Positions 22,661 through 34,200 of a DNA stretch of 64,000 nt are shown piece after piece; positions within the stretch are counted from its first letter, which is position 1; every line of letters begins with the position of its first letter. Location: assembly GCF_018873765.1 (NCBI RefSeq), contig NC_057926.1, positions 37,990,946 to 38,054,945 on the forward strand, in the 5' to 3' direction. Source of the stretch: Telopea speciosissima (lineage: Eukaryota; Streptophyta; Magnoliopsida; Proteales; Proteaceae). A program made the translations under genes and the position numbers. The notes below the pieces were generated by a model, which saw nothing but the letters and a program-made list of their open reading frames with translations, had not been told where the DNA came from and made no database searches.

Positions 22661-23655
22661 ATGGATTTCCTAATGCAACTTGGTGCCATCAAGGCTAAGA
22701 CAGAGATCAAGGCCACTACTCCATAGAAGGGGTTGATGTACGTGGAGGCGCACATGAACGGGAAGCCCACATGTGTCATGGTTGACACAGGTGCTACCCA
22801 TAACTTTGCCTCCTCCATGACACATGTGCTACCCATAACTTTGCCTCAACGGAGGAGGCAAAGAAGCTTGGACTTAAGGTGTCCAAGGAGGGAGGTTGGC
22901 TCAAGGCTGTCAACTCCCAAGCTCGTCCCATACAAGGCATAGCTCGAGGGGTTGAGATGCGAATGAGGACGTGGAGAGGCACCGTGGATCTATCAGTGGT
23001 GCCTATGGATGACTAACAAGTGGTGCTTGACATGGATTGCCTTAGAAGGGTTAAGGTCATACCCATGCCATTCATCAACACAGTTTGCATCATGGAGGAA
23101 GGTGCTCTATGTATGGTCCCGACGGTGCAAGGGACTAAGGAAGGTCCCAAGCTTTTGTCAGCAATGCAACTAAAGAAGGAAGTCAAGAAGGGAGAAGACA
23201 CCTACCTCGTTGCATTGCTCGAGGAGAAGGAAAATAGCCCCATGGAAGCACTGCCTAAGTCAGTTAAGGAGGTCCTTGATGGATGCAAGGACATTAGGCC
23301 ATCAGGGATGCACAAACAATCACCACCTAAGGAGAAGGTGGATGTGACCCGGTCTTGCGAAAACAAGATCAAGAAGAACAGAAAGAGAAGGGCTAGCAAA
23401 AGAAGGCAATCGACAAGCTTTAAAGAAGGGGACTTAGTGTTCGACAAGTCCCTAAAGGAGGTATTTAAGGAAAAGGTTTGCCGATACATTGACCTATACG
23501 GGGTCATAAAGAAGAGACATGAAAGACTCAAGTTGGGCTCAATGGACGTTGCTACTTCGCACAAGAGGAGGATATACAGACGTTCATATAGGCCATATAC
23601 AGAAGTTCTCCAAGAAGGTTATAACGAGGGCGTTGCCAATTTGGGCTGAGGAGAG
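22661..23655 (+). pseudogene. gypsy protease remnant and lysine-rich tail
   Basis: VEAHMNGKPTCVMVDTGATH, encoded near 22740-22800, is a retroviral-type aspartic protease active site (DTGA). It is followed by a tandem duplication of about 35 bases (GTGCTACCCATAACTTTGCC at 22790 and 22827) and a frame change. The frame at 23020-23649 then reads DMDCLRRVKVIPMPF and a PPKEKVD-like stretch normally found just before reverse transcriptase. It goes straight into a basic region (KKNRKRRASKRRQSTSF) and ends at TGA 23647-23649. The polymerase and integrase part is missing. Confidence 0.75.
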
Positions 23656-24236
23656 TGTCACGGCCCACCTAACAAAGGCCCACGGGCCTAACTTGCAAGC
23701 CCATGGACTTGGACATTCGGCTAAGACCAAGTCCATGGCCTAGAACTCTCTACACTTGAAGGGAGTTTAGATATGTTTTAGAACCTCTAGAAGCAAGGAT
23801 GGTTAAAGAAAGTTCTAGAGAAGCTTCTAGAGAAGCCTTGTAAATAGCTAAGGAAGGAGGAGACTTCTAGAGTTCTCCAAGTAGCTAGAATCTTTCACAA
23901 AGGAGGTGGAAAGGTTTTAGTCTCTTAGGCTAGAAATTTCCTAGCCATTGGATAGATGATACATGTAAAGATCTTAGACATTCTTTGGGTTCTTAGTTGC
24001 CTATAAATAGAGGTGGCCTCATTTGGCCAAGGCACCACCCAACCAACCACCCAACCACCCACCCAACCAACCAAGCAAGTGAGCTATCAAGCATTGTAAT
24101 CCAAGCTTTTGACCAATAAAAGTTCATTCTCTCAAACTCTCGCCAAGTCCCTCAAGGAGTGGTGAAAGGCTGACTTAGTGCTAGCAAGAGTGCAAAGTGC
24201 CGATGCGGTTGCTTGGTAAGGTCTAAGGCTGTGACA
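23656..24236 (+). repeat. gypsy 3' LTR
   Basis: 581 bp, TGTCACGGCCCACC to GTCTAAGGCTGTGACA, paired with the LTR at 20836. It has extra CCAACCACCCACC repeats near 24040-24070 and lacks about 20 bases near the end that the 5' LTR has. Confidence 0.92.
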
Positions 24237-25887
24237 TATCGCTCCCACAAGTCATTCATCTCTTCTTTCCATGTCACTTTTGATCGAAACTATGGTCTTA
24301 TAACTCCTAATCTTATATCATATCAATCCTTACCGCTGCGGCTAATGGCCTCCTCCACGAGCCGCAATACCTCATTAAACAAGGCTCCTTCAACCCTAGT
24401 CCTCACGAGCTAAGGGTTAAGGGCTAAAGAAAGAGAAAACCCACAAGGTGTATCATTTAAGATGGAATCATCACAATTATGCTTACAAATTTTTTTTTTT
24501 TGTTTGGTAACAATTATGCTTACAATAAAAGATAGAAATAAGGTAGTAGAGGGCACATAAACAGCAGAAAAAAAGTATTGTGAATGAACTAAAACAAAAT
24601 GCCCTTAAGCTAATCTTATCTAATCCATCCATATTGGATCCAGTCATGATGATCTCAAAGCACAAGGTATCTGCCTACCATCCACTAAATCTTCTTTAAA
24701 CCCTCTGAGTGCATTATAAAGGAGCAACTTTGTGACTAATATTTCAGAACATTGACTAGAAGGTGATAAATGAAGCATTAAAACCATCTCCAATAGGGTG
24801 GATGGGAGGCTGGAAAGAAACCAGAGGTATTTGGGGGGGGGGTTAATCTTTTCAGTTATAGATTAGGTCTTGTTATGCCAAACAAATTGGTATGTGGTGG
24901 CTGTTGGATGGAGCCGCTACCCTAGCTTGCACAAGATCATTTGATTTCGCTAACAATTGCTTGGTCGATTGGTTGATGGCTTGTCAGTTGGAGTGCATGC
25001 CCCATAGGAGGTCAAGGGATTGACTCTCATGATTTGCATATTTGTATGAGAAAAAAGACATCCCTCCCCCATAATGGTTAGATATCTTTTGTAGTTGGTA
25101 GTTAAAATCCCATTAAGGCTTGAAGCAGATAGACAGGGTAAACAAAAAAAAAAAAAAATTTTGAATCCTTATTCGATTTCTAAAAAGGATTACTAATCCT
25201 TAACTTTTGGAGGAATCCTTCATCAGTGGTTGTGAATGAATGATTTTTTGAATCTTTTTTTTTTTTATTATTTTTTATCTTAGTTTCGTACTTCCGTAGG
25301 AGTTAGTCAAAAGATTGAGAAATAGAACCATCTGATTTAATTCGTTCTCATGAAACATTAAAAGCATCTCCTCTCAACACATTCAATTGTGTGCTTCTGT
25401 TTATTTGATTTCCACATCCATATTAATGCAACATTATATTAGATTATGCTTCCTACAAGCAAGCTTGGGAGGCCCACAAGGTGTAGATGGCCGTCCATGA
25501 TGCAGATAAGTTACCTACATGGCTTATTTTATTGGAAATAAGTTATGGGTTGGGTTACGCAGGTGTTGGGTCTTTAATCCCATAGGTTTTCTTTGTAATG
25601 GACCAATTTAATGGACCTAAAATATGGGTAGAAAGTAAGAAAACAAAATTTTCTTCATTAGTTTAGTTAGAGTCCCTATTTTGAGTTTGTTTATTTCATT
25701 ATTTTAGTTTCCTAGTCAGTTTATGTTACTTTATTAGTTAAGGATTGAGTTATACCTTTTCCTTTTTAGCGTTTGAGTCTGATTTTTAGTCTTCTATATA
25801 AGTTTATAAGGGGCTACAGCCTTGTACACGAATTTGATTAATTAGATTTATAGAAAAAAAAAAAACCATAGCTTTGCATTTTGCTGT
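24237..25887. other. intergenic; LTR-like stretch at the end
   Basis: No gene is supported. From about 25450 the sequence looks like an LTR (AATAAGTTATGGGTTGGGTT, CTTCTATATAAG near 25791-25802 as a TATA box, then AAGGGGCTACAGCCTTGTAC) and leads into the tandem duplication at 25888. I could not define its ends or a primer site. Confidence 0.4.
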
Positions 25888-26935
25888 GAGAGAGTATGGT
25901 GAGATGCCATTGGTGAGAGACCAAAATACGGTGAAAGGCCGAGGGTGAGAGATCCGAGTCTGAGAGAGACTACCCTATCTTCCTCTTCCTTGCTTCGATT
26001 TTTTTTTAAATTTTTTTATTTTATTGTTCTAAAATTTCCTGCAAATTTGAGAATCAATCGAAGTATTTATTTTTATTGGACCTGAAGTTTGCGATCCTCT
26101 TGTGGACTGGTTGTCACTTGTGCCTGATCTCCCATTAGTCCTATAAGTAATAAGATTCTTATAGGTAGTTTACGATTGGTCCCTTGGCTTGAGAAGTCCT
26201 TATCATTCTAGTTAAGCTTTATGGTTTTTAGTGTACCAACGGTTGATATATCTCAAACCATATATCGATGCGTTGAATTCATGGTGTCAAGTTGTCTGAA
26301 AGAGATGCACAATATGGAATCCACTTCTGTAATGGAGAATATCAAAGAGAGACTTTTTTACATGATTGAACGAAATCAGGATTTGGTGGCATCTCAAATA
26401 CTCTCTACTATGAGAGAGTATGGTGAGAGACCAAAATACAATGAGAAGTTGTGGGTGAGAGACCCGAGTTTAAGAGAGACTACCTTATCTTTTTATTCCC
26501 TGCGTCGATTTCTTTTTGTTTTTATTTTATTGCTCTGAAATTTCCTACAAATCTGAGAATTGATCGCAGTATTTACTGGCTTTTTTTTTTGATAGTTCGA
26601 AGTATTTACTGTTGCTGGAATTGAAGTTTACAATCCTCTTGTGGATTGATTGTCATTTGTGACTGGTCTCCCATTACTCCGCTAAGTAATAAGATTCTTA
26701 TAGGTAGTTTACAATTGGTCCCCTGGATTGAGAAGTCCTTATCATAGCAGTTAGGCTTTTATGGATTTTGGTGTACCAACGGTTGTATCTCTCAAACTAT
26801 ATAAAAATGTATTTGATTCATGGTGTTGAATTGTGTAGAAAGAGATGCACAATACGAATCCACTTCCTATAATGGATAATATCAAAGAGAGTGTGTCTGT
26901 ACATGGTTGAACGAAAGCCAAATCCTGTGGCATAT
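25888..26935. repeat. tandem duplication, two units of ~524 bp
   Basis: Unit 1 (25888-26411) and unit 2 (26412-26935) both begin GAGAGAGTATGGTGAGA and end near GTGGCAT. They share blocks such as TAAGTAATAAGATTCTTATA, GTGTACCAACGGTTG and AAAGAGATGCACAATA. Unit 1 has an extra ATGCCATTGGTGAGA. Divergence is perhaps 10-15% by eye, so the duplication is old. The units resemble the end of an LTR plus leader, but the identity is not proved. Confidence 0.8.
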
Positions 26936-28216
26936 TTTGTAAATAGTTAACAACCGTTTTTTAAAATTATTAATTAGTATTCAATTATTTTCTAAATATC
27001 TTTAAAATATTTTTCTTAGTCCAATCAATGGTACAATTTCTCTGGTAACATAATTACCATGGTCTATGGTGGCAACAATAATTTTACCATTCCTAGAGGA
27101 CTATCACATGTTACTGTTTAAATCTAGGACTTGAGCATGATTAACTATTGTTTTGAGAGAAATAAGAGTTGTTTTACTTTAGTGCACATACTGGTAAATG
27201 TACAACTTTTAATGTACCAATTGATAAAAATGGTGAAGTCCAACTCATCTTCTCTTCTTTCAAACCTTAAATGATTTGGGGAAGATGAGTTGCAAGTTTT
27301 TCAAACCCTAAACGATTTGGAGAAGATGAGGGCAATTTGGCCGACTAAAACATAATTTTAAAATTTAATGTCTATAGTTAATGGATTGGGTGTTTTTGTT
27401 ACTTAGTTTGGAAAACAAGGGAGGTACGTGAAAAATTTCAAATCTCATGGGTGAAAGTGTAATTAAGTCATACCTCAGGAGAGGTATGTGTAATTTTCCC
27501 TTAATTTAAAGGTCTATTTATGAGAATGCTAACTTAAGAACATACCTTAAAATAATCCTAACTTATAACGATGTTGTTACTTCTACTTATAAATTGAATA
27601 CAAAATATGAGATAATATAGACTAGTTTCATGATTTGGGAAAAAAAAATGATACTAGGTTGCATATCTCATGTGAATGAAATTAGTATCTTATTCTTACA
27701 AAAAAAAATTAGAATCTTATTTTAATATTATTGAGTAGATGTATCTTGTGTTAGAGATTTTTTCTCATTATTTTAGACTGATTGGAACTGTTTAGGAACC
27801 GAAATCAGCCCACCCATTTGTTAGTTGTCCTGGATCTCAAGTTCAGAATCGATTGGTCCGGCTCCTGACTCTTTAGGATCGAAACCGTTTAAGGAACCGG
27901 ATCAATTGACACCCCTAATTCTGTTTTTTTTTTTGGGGTAACCGACACCCCTATTTTCGGTTCTCGCGTGGTGGTGGGCGGGTCACTAACTCACTCGGTG
28001 ATTCGAGCTTATGCAATTGAACTGTGGGGCCCATCTCGTATCTCAATTCTCAACGAACCAAAGGGCAAAAGGTAGCAAAGCTTCCCGTGCTTCTAATGCC
28101 CACCGTAGAGTGTCGACCACGTTGGTTCATTTCTCTACTCTCTGTAAACCTTGGTTTCATCGGCGATTAGGTTTTCAGGCATTCCCTGCTCTGGCCGGCG
28201 CATATTCGAAGACACA
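26936..28216 (+). promoter_or_regulatory. upstream region and 5' leader of the NERD gene
   Basis: AT-rich upstream DNA turns GC-richer from about 27955 and probably holds the promoter and 5' UTR of the gene starting at 28217. 27190-27500 looks like a decayed MULE end (GGAGGTACGTG, GAGGTATGTGTAATTTTCCC). 27785-27945 is part of a hAT-type MITE family (GGAACCGGATCAATTGACAC, CCCTAA) also seen at 43280-43859. Confidence 0.45.
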
Positions 28217-31200
28217 ATGTGGGTGGAGCTTCTTTGTGGGTTTGTGTCCTATCGGTTGATACGACGGATTCTATACGGACATGACATCGTGGAAATGGAG
28301 TCCTTTGACTTGGATGCCATGTTCATGGTTGCCTCCAGGTCTGTTTCATCAATTTGATGTTGGTTTGAGTGGTTTCTTTGTGAAATGGAGAAATTTCCTT
28401 ACCTGGGTTTGTCTGTAATCTTAATCGCTTTTGGCATTCTGTAGAATCGAGAAGCTTTATGGAGGAAAGGTCTATATTGGTCTTAGGATTCCAGATGCCG
28501 ATACGGGTACTCGACAGAATATCGATATGGTTCTTGTTACTAAAGGGTTGGAATTTCTCTTCTCCTGGGTTGTATTCTGTGAACAAATTCGAGCAATTAT
28601 TTTGGTGGCGTTGTAATTTATATTGCTTGCAGGGAGTTGATGGTGATATCGGTCAAGAATTTCTCAGGCTTCGTCGGAATTGATACCGATGGAACCTGGA
28701 TTTGTACAGATGATGGCAAACACAAGACAGAGAGGTACCCTGATCCTGTGAGTCTCAGTTTTTCATCTTTCTTCCCGCTTTTCTGATGGATTCAGAATTG
28801 GTTGTAATTTAATTCAATATTCCAACAGCAAATCGAATAAACTAACAAATAAATACGGAGTTCCCAAACTCCCCTCTCTCTTTTTTGTCTTTACCGCAAG
28901 CCTGGCTGTAGAACCCATTCTCAGCTGCATTAGTAACCGTTAACCCCGTTGCCGACAACAAAAAAAAAATGGTAAACTGTAGCATATTGTTAGTGAAATA
29001 ATAGTATCAAACAAATATCAAGTGATGAGAGCTTCAGTAGCTCCAGGTTCATTCCATTGATACTGACTGTAAAATACAAAACATGGGATATGTAGAAACT
29101 ACAGTAAGTAAAAGAGGACGAAATGCTACTTCAAGGGTAGCGAGCTCCTAGAACAGAGAAGGTACTTTCCTTATTTCCCTCTTACAGCCCTTCCCCTTGC
29201 TTTAAAACAGTACATCCTAACTAATTCTGTTATGATTTTATACGTAATAGACCAAGGTAACAGGTTTTCTTTTCTGCCTTGTACTCCTGCGGGCGGGAAC
29301 TTCTTCTGAAGGATTCCTTGCTAGGTCAGCTGCCTCGGTGGCACTATCCCTTTCCCTGCCTTGAGCCATATCATCACCATCCCCTTCCCAAAGAACCTTG
29401 TCTTCAAGGTTCAGCGGTGGGTACAATTGGCACAGAGTAGTCACATCCTCCCATGAAGCTTCTTCTAGTGGTAATCTATCCCATTGTACCAAGGCTTGGG
29501 CTACCCGGCATCTTTGCCCCTTGAGATGATGGTAGTTCAGAACAGCATTTGGGTGTGTAACTGCATCACCATTAGAAGTTACAAACAGCGACAGGATTGC
29601 TTGAATTTTAAGGGTTCCATCCAAATTCCGGATGAATGCCAAGTTGTAGCCAGCAATTCAAGTTTATAGGCAATGCTACCAATTCATTCCAATACTTTTG
29701 AAGGGGCCAAAGAATCACCTTCCTAGCTTCTGATGGGTGAACAATGCCACATATTGCTGACGATTACGTTGTAGCTTAACAAAGACCCAATTGCCTATGT
29801 CAAATTGTTTTTCCACTCTATTTCTGTCCGCATGATTCTTCATGCACTCTTAAGCTTGAGTGAGATTGAATTTGAGTTTTTGCACGATGGCATCTTTGGT
29901 TTGGAGGTCTTGGTTGATGTCTGCATTAGAGGAGGAACCAGGAATATTCCTCTAGGTGGCCTACCATACAATGCTTGGAAGGGGGACATGCCTACTACGG
30001 TATGAAAGGTAGTATCGTACCAATACTCAGCCCAGTGCAAATACTTGACCCACTGTTGGGATCCATCAAGCACAAACTTTGGAAATACATTTCCAAGCCA
30101 CGACTGAGCACCTTGGATTAGCCATCCGTCGTTCCCTGAAGTTTGAACAGTTGCTTCCAAAAAGTACCGATAAATAAGGGGTCTCTGTTACTAACAATAG
30201 TGCAGGGGTGTCCATGAAGCTTAGTAATTTCAGACGCATAAATTTCAGCAACCAACCATATGGTTAGTGAAGTTCACGGGCAAGGCACATAAATGAGCAC
30301 ACTTGGTTAACTTGTTGATGATGACCGGAATTGAAGTTTTACCAACAGAATGTCAAAGCCTGATGATGAAACCAAAACTTTTAAGATAAACCTTGGAATC
30401 AAAAGGTTTTAAGATTGGTAGAACGAAGACAGAGTATATGGTATGTAACTTTAGCAACTCTGGGACGGATAATTAGGGGGTGAAAGTTGATGAGATAGAG
30501 ATTTCGCAAAGTGGACTTTTGAGGTATCTAGGATCAATCATCAGTAAAGGAAGGTGATATAGAAGATGATGTCTCATAGAGGATTAAAGTAGGATGGCTG
30601 AAGCGGAGAGGTGCATCTGGAGTGTTATGTGATCGACGGATTCCTTTAAATTTTAAAGGAAAATTTTACAGGACAGTCATAAGATCGGCTATGATGATGG
30701 CATGGAGTGTTGGGTAGTTAAGAAGCATCATATAGATAAGCTAAGTATAGCGGAGATTAGGATGTTGAGATGGATGAATGGCAAAACCAGGAAGGATGAA
30801 ATAAGGAATTGACCATATTAGAACTGGTTTGGGATTAGCCCGATTCAAGATAAGCTACAAGAAAGTTGCTTGAGGTGGTATGGCCATGTTCAACGGAGGC
30901 TGCCGGATGCCCCAGTTCGGAGGAGTGACCTGATTCAGATTGAAGGTACTAAAAGAGCTAGGGGCAGGCCTAAAATGACCCTAGGAGAAGTGGTGAGGAA
31001 AGGTATGCGTAGTTTAGGTCATGTTTCTAGTATGACGCCAAATAGAGTTGATTGGAGGGCAAGGATCTATGTAGCCTACCCTTAGTTTGTTTTAGACTGA
31101 TTCGTAGTTGTGATTGTTGTGTTCCCTTTCCTTTATTCTTATTATTAATAGGGGCACTGTTCTCTGTGCCGTAGCGCAGGCTGCGCCCAGGCACATGGGG

Positions 31201-34200
31201 GTGGGAGCAATGACTACCCTGCCCCCCTGAGTGGCAGGCCCATGTGCCTAGACGCAGCCTGCACTGCGGCATAGAGAACATTCTCCCTTATTAATATTAT
31301 TCTTTTTTTTGATCCTCATAAGGATCCGTGTAGCTGACCCCATTTAGTTGAGATAAGGCTGAGTTGTTGTATATAGACATGGACCTATCAAGAGTAGTAG
31401 TCTCCCGACCAGCCTTAGCAGCTATGCGGCCGAAAGGCCTAGTGGCATCTCTGAAGTTTTTCATTTATACCCACTTATGATTGCTAGTTTTAACATCAAT
31501 ACGAAATTGTAAATAGATTAATTTCTAAGTACTTACGAAAGGACAATTCTCGCCTCATTGTTACATTGTTCTTGTATATCTGGATTTGACTCTAGCTTTG
31601 CCACCACCTCTTCTACTGCATCTATTAGGTCTTGATTCATCCCAAGTTTGTACATGGGATTGAGATAATAGACTGGAAGTGATAGAAACAAGTTGTCAAT
31701 ACTTGCTGAGGATCTAAATGGAACGTAACTTGACTTAGGTATTAAAAAAAAGAACTCACTGGCCTTGTGCAGTAGATGTATAAGTTTCTTCTTCCAGCGG
31801 TCTTGTATGATCTGGAGGTACTGCCTTCTATCACGTGGTGCTGTTGTACACATCAAGGTTTGAAAACTCGGGTCTCGGAGCCATCTCGGCCCAGCCAAAA
31901 ACCGAGTTGGGCAGAGATCTGGCCGAGATCTCGGCGAGTTTGTGCACTTTCTTTTTTTTCCGACTCAGAAGCCCATCTCGGTGGGTTTTAGACCTCTTTT
32001 GGGTCTGAAAATCAGTATACAACCTATTTTAGGCCATTTAAACACAATGGCATTATCAGATTTTGCAAAAACTTTGTCCAAATAGGACTTTTACATCGGA
32101 CCCTTAGTTGGTAGGCGAAGACGTATTAAAATAGCATACTATATACATTAGTGACATAATTTATGTATATAGGACTCAAACAAAACATTCAATTAATAGG
32201 AAAACAACTTAATAAGCATTACAAATGTTAAAGTGAATAAGTGATACATCAAATTGCTCAAGCTTAACAATGTTACAAGTTACAACTATCATCACATAAA
32301 ATTAGATTGAATCACATATTCATTCCCCATTTGTCCCACATAATCTTCCCATGACATATTGTTGCTCCACTGTTGCATATAGTTCTCCACAGCATTCATA
32401 TAAGAGTTCTCATCCACATATGCCAAGATCCCTATCCTAGGGTATAGCTGTTCCACAGTGGCGTTAGACTGTTGCTGTGAAGGTTGATATCCACTGCTTG
32501 TGCTACTGTCATATTGAGGAATGTATGGGACTGGGAATGTGGACCCAAAGGTGGACCCAATGCCAGAGCCAGACTCACTGCTTTGATAGTCATACGCATG
32601 TGTTGACTGGCCAAACTGACCATAGGCACTATATTCAGAACCGGTGCTCTGCTGGCCATAATCATAGTGATGATGAGGTTGATATGATTGCCGCGACTGA
32701 TGCTCACTACCAGTATCCATAGTCATGCTTCCAAAACTTGCTAGCATGGTGTTCATACTCGTGTCATCATACTGAGGTTGGTTGTGTTTGCGACCCGTCC
32801 TTCTCTTGTACGTTTTGCTGTGGCCACCATGGTCTTGATCTTGTGTGGCATGTGTAAACTGAGACTCACCTATGAAACGCACAGGGTCCTCCTGGGTTCC
32901 CACTTCATGCTGGTATTGCTCGCGCATCCCCGCATGACGATCATCATAATAACCACCACTCCGCATGCCACCAGTACCACCACCACCACCACTACCACCA
33001 GTAGGGTCATCACCACCAGTAGGGTCATCACCACCAGCAGGGTCATCACCATCACCATCACCATCACCATCACCATCACCATCACCATCACCATTACCAC
33101 CACCACCATCATCATCATCAGGAGCAGTTCCTGTTCATCCTCAAAAGGTCTCTGTGACTGAGAATGTGCACGCCTCTCTTGCGACATATAGTCGTCAACA
33201 TCTGTACCGGTTACGGACGCAATTTTGGAGTCGGGCCTACCTCCAGGCTCATCCATCTCTGGTGCACCACGATCCCTCACCCATTGGAATAGGGGATCCT
33301 GATCATCATCAGAGTCCTCCTGGAATATGTTGGCTAGCTCGATGGGATCTTTGTCATTGTTCTCAAATTCTTCACGTATGTGCCTCATCCTTAGTCTCAT
33401 ATTATAATGCACATACACCAGCTGCTCCAGTCGTTGACTACCTAATCTGTTCCGCCTCTTTGAGTGTATCAATGTGAATGTACTCCAGTTGCGCTCGCAC
33501 CCAGAGGATGAACAAGTTTGTGAGAGCACTTTGATTGCTACCTTCCTCAGGTTGGGTGAACTTGTACCATAAAGCACCTACCAATCAGCTGCATTATAAA
33601 CATAGAATATTAAGAATATGTGCATTGTAAAGGGATAAAATTATAATTCATAAATGTAAAGTCATGCCACATTGCCACCTACCAGGGTCTGACTTTTGTC
33701 TACCCTCTACTGCCGCTTTTCGACTGAAACTTGCTGAGGCCTCTCTGAAGAATTTGATCTATTTTCATTTTAAATTTCAAACAGTGTTAGAGGTAGGGCT
33801 ACAAGTTTGGCCCTGTCGGCCCGAACCCGCCCTGAGCCCGAACAGGGCCTGGGCTAAGATTTCTGACCCTGAGGGCGGGTTAGGGCCAGAAATTCCTGGC
33901 CTTGAGTCAGGGTCGGGTCGGGTCTGGGTTGAGACCTCGGGTCAGCCTAACCCTGATTTTGGCCCTGAAGAAATTTCTTTATTTATTAAAAAATAAAAGG
34001 TATTATATGTATATCAAGTACTTAGTGCACTTGGCAGTTTGTATTGTGTAAAATCTAGTAGGTACCAAAAGGTCTTGGGTTCAAGCCTCCTCTCTCACAT
34101 CCTTTGTCTTGTAATTTTAATTTAATTATTGCAGGGCCAGGGCCAATCAAGGCGGGCTTGGGCTGCGCTTGGCCCGTCAGGGTCAGGGTTAGGGTCAAGG

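Larger units (their letters stand above)
20836..24236 (+). mobile_element. Ty3/gypsy-like LTR element with gag and protease only
   Basis: Two LTRs (20836-21406 and 23656-24236), a perfect primer site (21411-21422) and a purine-rich tract before the 3' LTR (GAGGAGAG, 23648-23655) define a 3.4-kb element. The 4 bases TATC occur on both sides (20832-20835 and 24237-24240), a likely target duplication. The 2.25-kb interior encodes gag, a zinc-knuckle-like stretch and an aspartic protease motif. It then jumps to a short lysine-rich frame with no reverse transcriptase, RNase H or integrase. Several in-frame stops are present. It is a non-autonomous, decayed element in the style of TR-GAG elements. 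Confidence 0.9.

Noticed and set aside
27185..27500. Second MULE related to 19145-20478
   Set aside because: It shares the GAAGATGAGGGCAAxTTGG and GGTACGTG motifs, but only one end is readable and no partner arm or target duplication was found.
32870..33161. Frame with long Met/Val runs on the minus strand
   Set aside because: This is the GATGGT repeat read out of frame; the neighbouring transposase frame gives Asp-Gly repeats and joins the Tyr/Gln-rich tail.
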